Part shown: positions 6,477 through 8,577 of the stretch, in pieces
How the letters are laid out: each line of letters starts with the position of its first letter
How positions within the stretch are numbered: the stretch's first letter is position 1
From: an uncultured Oscillibacter sp.
GTDB taxonomy: Bacteria > Bacillota > Clostridia > Oscillospirales > Oscillospiraceae
Reading direction: 5' to 3'
DNA: 8,577 nucleotides
NCBI GenBank assembly: GCA_937884915.1
Contig: CALAAN010000283.1
Span: 1 to 8,577, forward strand
The notes under the pieces: generated by a model
Told to the model about the DNA's origin: nothing
Database searches by the model: none
Seen by the model: the letters and a program-made list of their open reading frames with translations, nothing else
Translations under genes and position numbers: made by a program

Positions 6477-6505
6477 AGTATATGCTTGATTTTCCGGTTT
6501 GTCAA
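6477..6505 (-). promoter_or_regulatory. Sigma-A promoter of infC-rpmI-rplT
   Basis: On the complement there is a perfect -35 TTGACA (6500-6505) and a -10 TATACT (6477-6482) separated by 17 nt, with A/T-rich DNA upstream. It is close to consensus, as expected for a strongly expressed ribosomal protein operon. Transcription should begin near 6470. Confidence 0.9.
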
Positions 6506-6604
6506 CAACAATTTGTCCGAAAAAGTGAAAAATTCGCGGTATATTTTTACTTTTGCCCGTCAACACTATGCTTGCAGGCAAGAAAAGCGAAAGGAGGCGA
6601 GCAC

Positions 6605-6715
6605 ATGAAGGAGCGCAGCAACCAGAACAAGAACCAGAATCAGGAAAACACCAATCAGAATCAGAACCAGAACGGCAACCAGAATCAGAACAACCAGAAC
6701 AAGAACAACCGCTGA
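6605..6715 (+). CDS. Asn/Gln-rich low-complexity micropeptide, unknown function
   Basis: A 36-residue protein: a charged start (MKERS) followed by 31 residues of which about 25 are Asn or Gln, largely alternating N-Q, with a few Lys, Glu, Thr and Gly and a final Arg. There is no membrane segment, signal peptide or cysteine. Translation is credible: AAAGGAGG lies 7-8 nt before the ATG, and a strong terminator stem begins 9 nt after the stop. Asn codons alternate AAC and AAT, so it is not a simple DNA repeat. It is divergent from the infC leader and alone on its transcript. Similar N/Q-rich small ORFs in spore formers suggest a spore or coat-associated or prion-like peptide, but that is only a guess. 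No clear promoter was recognised in 6506-6590. The frame is open back to 6482, but the upstream part has no initiation signal. Confidence 0.72.
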   Translation: MKERSNQNKNQNQENTNQNQNQNGNQNQNNQNKNNR

Positions 6716-6723
6716 TCGTACTC

Positions 6724-6763
6724 AAAGGTGCAGGGCTCCGGAAGACCGGGGCCCTGCGCCTTT
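6724..6763 (+). terminator. Long hairpin terminator after the N/Q micropeptide gene
   Basis: An 18-bp stem (6724-6741 with 6746-6763, loop AAGA), broken only by two U-G wobble pairs, starts 9 nt after the stop codon. The stem is very GC-rich and flanked by AAA/TTT. The T tract is short (TTTAT), so termination efficiency is uncertain, but its position makes it the natural end of the small transcript. Confidence 0.75.
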
Positions 6764-6786
6764 ATAGAACCTTAATCCTGCGGCCC

Positions 6787-6815
6787 TTGCGCAAAGGTGC
6801 GTTTCGTGCTATCAT
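6787..6815 (+). promoter_or_regulatory. Possible sigma-A promoter of the COG2426 gene
   Basis: A weak -35 TTGCGC (6787-6792) and a good -10 TATCAT (6810-6815) are 17 nt apart, downstream of the preceding terminator and about 45 nt before the next start. A second -10-like TATTAT at 6832-6837 has no convincing -35 box. Confidence 0.4.
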
Positions 6816-6865
6816 TTTCCTTAAAATGAGGTATTATTCCGCTTGCATTTTCAGAAAGGCGCATC

Positions 6866-7357
6866 ATGCTCGACTCTCTTTCTCTCTGGCTGCACGAAAC
6901 ACCGCTCGGCGAAATGCTGCTCACGATGCTCATCTCGATGCTCCCCGTCGTGGAGCTGCGCGGCGGCCTGCCCGCGGGCGTTGCGATTGGTCTGCCGATC
7001 CCCGTGGCGTTTGCCGCGTCGCTCGTCGGCAACATGATCCCCGTGCCGTTCATCATTTTATTTGTCCGCCCGCTGTTCCGGTGGGTGCGCGTACATATTC
7101 CGAAGCTCGGCGGTTTCATCTCGCGGCTCGAAGCGCGCGCTGAGGCAAAGAGCGCCGACGTTCTCCGCTACCAGACGTGGGGGCTTCTGATCTTCGTCGC
7201 CATCCCGCTGCCGGGCACCGGCGCGTGGACGGGCGCGCTGATTGCCGCCGTGCTCAACATGCGCCTAAAGCGCGCCGTGCCGGTCATCTTCCTCGGCGTC
7301 GTCATCGCGGGCTGTATCATCACGCTGCTGACACACGGCGTCTCGCTTTTGTTCTAA
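6866..7357 (+). CDS. Small multidrug-export-type membrane protein (COG2426 family)
   Basis: A 163-residue integral membrane protein of the family annotated as 'small multi-drug export protein' (COG2426). Drug transport is poorly proven for the family, so the name should be read as a family label. Typical motifs are the early VVELRGGLPAG (28-38), the GN pair at 55-56 and VAIPLPGTGAWTGAL (111-125). Hydrophobic segments lie at about 16-33, 38-70 (probably two), 104-130 and 138-162. The ATG at 6866 follows AGAAAGG at moderate distance. The gene is monocistronic: a stem-loop terminator begins 4 nt after the stop. The function is unknown beyond a likely membrane transport or homeostasis role. Confidence 0.87.
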   Translation: MLDSLSLWLHETPLGEMLLTMLISMLPVVELRGGLPAGVAIGLPIPVAFAASLVGNMIPVPFIILFVRPLFRWVRVHIPKLGGFISRLEARAEAKSADVLRYQTWGLLIFVAIPLPGTGAWTGALIAAVLNMRLKRAVPVIFLGVVIAGCIITLLTHGVSLLF

Positions 7358-7360
7358 AGG

Positions 7361-7386
7361 AAAAGAGCGCGCGGGCGCTCTTTTTT
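7361..7386 (+). terminator. Rho-independent terminator after the COG2426 gene
   Basis: A perfect 10-bp stem, AAAAGAGCGC (7361-7370) with GCGCTCTTTT (7375-7384), loop GCGG, continuing into a T run (7381-7386, then T-rich). It begins 4 nt after the stop codon. Confidence 0.93.
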
Positions 7387-7406
7387 GTTTCTTTTTGTCT
7401 CCAAAC

Positions 7407-7437
7407 TGCAACCTTTTTGTAACGACTCGCGTCTAAA
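7407..7437 (+). promoter_or_regulatory. Putative ECF-sigma-type promoter of the lipoprotein gene
   Basis: TGCAACC (7407-7413), 16 nt, then CGTCTAAA (7430-7437). The 'AAC' -35 motif, T-rich spacer and 'CGTC' -10 motif are the hallmarks of extracytoplasmic-function sigma factor promoters (compare sigma-W/sigma-V types, TGAAAC-N16-CGTA/C). No sigma-A-like pair was found in this gap. It would give a leader of about 57 nt. The sigma gene itself is not in the window. Confidence 0.55.
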
Positions 7438-7498
7438 GTCATGTTACCATTTATATCGCCGCAAGTCATGCGGCAAGCATCGGAAAGGAGAATTCCAC

Positions 7499-8176
7499 AT
7501 GAAAAAGCATCTTCTGCGCGCCCTCACCGCCGCGCTGACCCTCGCGCTGCTCCTGACCGCCTGTGGGCAGAAAAAGGCAGACGCAAACGACCCCCCGCCC
7601 GACGCGCAGGTGGGCAATCTTTATGAAGACTTCTTCACCGGCGGCGTCACCGTGACGGCAAATCTCATCAACGCCGGCGTCGACGCGACGACCGCCTCGT
7701 TCCGCGCGCCTGACGTCTACGCCACCACGGGCGTCGACGGCTCGGACATGGACTGGACGATCACGCGCTTTGCCCTGCTTGATCTGGACGGCGACGGCGC
7801 GGACGAGCTGGTGCTGAGCATCGACTACAGCGGCAGCGAGGAATACGTCATCCTCACCTGCCATGACGGTGAGGTCTGCGCCAACCAGGTCGTCTACCGC
7901 GGCTTCCTGTCGCCGAAGGCCGACGGCACGTTCGAATGGTCAAACGGGGCCTTCGACAACGGCGCATCCCGCGCCCGCTTTGAAAACGGTGTGTTGGTCT
8001 ATGATGATTTTGCTGCCATGTCCGAAGGCAGCGATGGGAATGCCGTTTATACGCTGAATGGCGAGAGTGTTGATGAAACTGCGTGCAACGCGTTTCTCGA
8101 TGAGCAGACCGCCAAAGACGATCTCGCATGGACGGAGTTCACATTGGATGCGCTCAATACTGCACTGGTGCAGTAA
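7499..8176 (+). CDS. Putative lipoprotein with DxDxDG motif, unknown function
   Basis: A 225-residue exported lipoprotein. MKKHLLRALTAALTLALLLTAC is a classical type II signal peptide with lipobox LTAC and lipidated C22. It is followed by a short polar, Pro-rich linker (23-37) and a globular domain. At 93-104 the segment LLDLDGDGADEL matches the Ca-binding-like D-x-D-G-D-G-x-x-E-L repeat seen in FG-GAP/VCBS-like and dockerin-like proteins; only one clear copy is present. Aromatic and acidic residues are frequent, and two further cysteines (121, 127) could pair outside the cell. The ATG at 7499 follows AAAGGAG (7484-7490). It stands alone between a terminator and a repeat-rich region behind an ECF-like promoter, which suggests an envelope-stress or surface-sensing role, by inference only. 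Codons are strongly GC-ending up to about 7985 and markedly more AT-ending afterwards. No specific family is recognised. Confidence 0.85.
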   Translation: MKKHLLRALTAALTLALLLTACGQKKADANDPPPDAQVGNLYEDFFTGGVTVTANLINAGVDATTASFRAPDVYATTGVDGSDMDWTITRFALLDLDGDGADELVLSIDYSGSEEYVILTCHDGEVCANQVVYRGFLSPKADGTFEWSNGAFDNGASRARFENGVLVYDDFAAMSEGSDGNAVYTLNGESVDETACNAFLDEQTAKDDLAWTEFTLDALNTALVQ

Positions 8177-8180
8177 GAGG

Positions 8181-8197
8181 CCCTGCGCCGCGCAGGG
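8181..8197 (+). other. GC-rich hairpin downstream of the lipoprotein gene
   Basis: CCCTGCG-CCG-CGCAGGG, a perfect 7-bp stem with a 3-nt loop, begins 4 nt after the stop. No T tract follows, so it is not a standard terminator alone. It may protect the mRNA 3' end or act with the next, longer stem-loop. Confidence 0.55.
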
Positions 8198-8204
8198 GGC
8201 GGAT

Positions 8205-8246
8205 CAAAGGGGCCATTCTCTTTCGCAAAAGAGAATGGCCCCTTTG
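8205..8246. repeat. Perfect 19-bp inverted repeat (long hairpin)
   Basis: Arms 8205-8223 and 8228-8246 are perfect reverse complements with the 4-nt loop CGCA. The stem is too long and perfect for an ordinary terminator, and no T run follows in either direction. It lies in a gene-free stretch and may be a REP-type palindromic unit or a bidirectional transcript-end hairpin. Copy number in the genome cannot be seen here. Confidence 0.85.
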
Positions 8247-8325
8247 GAACCCCAAGAGAAAGGCTTAGATTGGCAGTCTCAGGCTTGAATGGCCTTTATG
8301 CCTCCGGAATGGAAATGCCTGCGTG

Positions 8326-8474
8326 GCGGCATTGCTTCGCTCGCCGCCAATGGTTTTGCTATACGACTTGCCTCTGCTTCTATCATCCGCTGCCGCTCTG
8401 CTGATCTTGTAGAAGTGCAGCCTAATTTCCGTCTACCGCCAGTCCCATCAATGCGGCGAGCGAAGCAATGCCGC
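8326..8474. repeat. 22-bp inverted repeat with 105-bp spacer
   Basis: Positions 8326-8347 are the exact reverse complement of 8453-8474. Each arm also holds a small internal dyad, for example GGCGGC (8325-8330) with GCCGCC (8343-8348). A perfect 22-bp match at this distance is not expected by chance and, in an untranslated stretch, suggests a folded RNA, a short palindromic mobile unit, or two copies of a dispersed repeat in opposite orientation. Confidence 0.8.
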
Positions 8475-8510
8475 ATTCGGCACGCAGTCTGCCGCCGTGC
8501 TACCGTCACT

Positions 8511-8534
8511 CGCGCCTCACGATAGTAAGGCGCG
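8511..8534. repeat. Hairpin CGCGCCT / AGGCGCG
   Basis: A 7-bp perfect stem (8511-8517 with 8528-8534) with a 10-nt loop. CACTC (8507-8511) and GAGTG (8540-8544) lie just outside it and partly extend the pairing. It belongs to the same gene-free, palindrome-rich right end. Confidence 0.5.
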
Positions 8535-8577
8535 GTTGAGAGTGGTAACGAAATGTAGGGGTTCATGGCGAAGCCAT

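Larger units (their letters stand above)
8247..8577. other. Gene-free, palindrome-rich right end, possible dispersed repeat element
   Basis: No convincing coding sequence lies here. Both strands carry short open frames (plus 8289-8525, minus 8279-8566), but neither has a ribosome binding site, a recognisable domain or a plausible composition: they are rich in Arg, Cys, His and Ser. The region holds the 22-bp inverted repeat, the 8511-8534 hairpin and a terminal ATGGC-GAA-GCCAT dyad (8565-8577). This density of dyads suggests a structured intergenic repeat. The right boundary lies outside the window. Confidence 0.5.

Noticed and set aside
6482..6604. N-terminal extension of the N/Q peptide from 6482
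   Set aside because: The start overlaps the infC promoter and has no ribosome binding site; the ATG at 6605 follows AAAGGAGG.
8279..8566. Minus-strand 95-residue frame and plus-strand 78-residue frame at the right end
   Set aside because: There is no ribosome binding site, the composition is unusual for this genome and the region is full of inverted repeats. They are more likely chance frames in a repeat element.
1..8577. CRISPR array, tRNA, rRNA, insertion sequence or attachment site pair
   Set aside because: No regularly spaced direct repeats, cloverleaf-like or rRNA segments, transposase, or repeats flanking the integrase gene were seen.

Overview
The window looks like chromosomal DNA of a high-GC, endospore-forming member of the Clostridia, most likely Oscillospirales. 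Three things suggest this: the sporulation genes yqfC, yqfD and ylbJ, the Firmicutes-type infC-rpmI-rplT operon with a non-ATG infC start and an attenuator-like leader, and strongly GC-ending codons with AGGAGG-type ribosome binding sites. The taxon is inferred from protein style and gene order only.

Left block (1-2868, minus strand): yqfC, yqfD, a phoH-like ATPase gene and ybeY (cut by the window edge) form one compact operon. The order matches the classical Firmicutes cluster, except that pgpH (the 7TM-HD gene usually found between phoH and ybeY) is absent; phoH and ybeY overlap as TGATG. Across a 116-bp gap the sporulation membrane gene ylbJ (2985-3917) is divergent. The gap holds two mirrored sigma-E-like promoters and two adjacent inverted repeats, which fits mother-cell expression of yqfCD and ylbJ early in sporulation.

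Middle block (3921-6505, minus strand): a complete tyrosine recombinase gene lies alone between ylbJ and the ribosomal operon, with no visible excisionase, cargo or attachment site. It is insulated by a perfect 15-bp terminator stem from infC-rpmI-rplT. That operon has a near-consensus sigma-A promoter, a leader of about 165 nt with an attenuator-like terminator (L20-leader type), and an ATT initiation codon for IF3, so two feedback controls are likely.

Right block (6506-8577, plus strand): a 36-residue Asn/Gln-rich micropeptide gene with its own strong ribosome binding site and long terminator; a COG2426-type small membrane protein gene with terminator; and a lipoprotein gene behind an ECF-sigma-like promoter. 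The last 400 bases hold no convincing gene but are rich in inverted repeats, including a perfect 19-bp stem and a 22-bp inverted repeat 105 bp apart, and look like a dispersed structured repeat element.

Most of the window is core genome. The least explained parts are the N/Q micropeptide, the lone integrase, the ECF-like promoter with its lipoprotein, and the palindromic right end.
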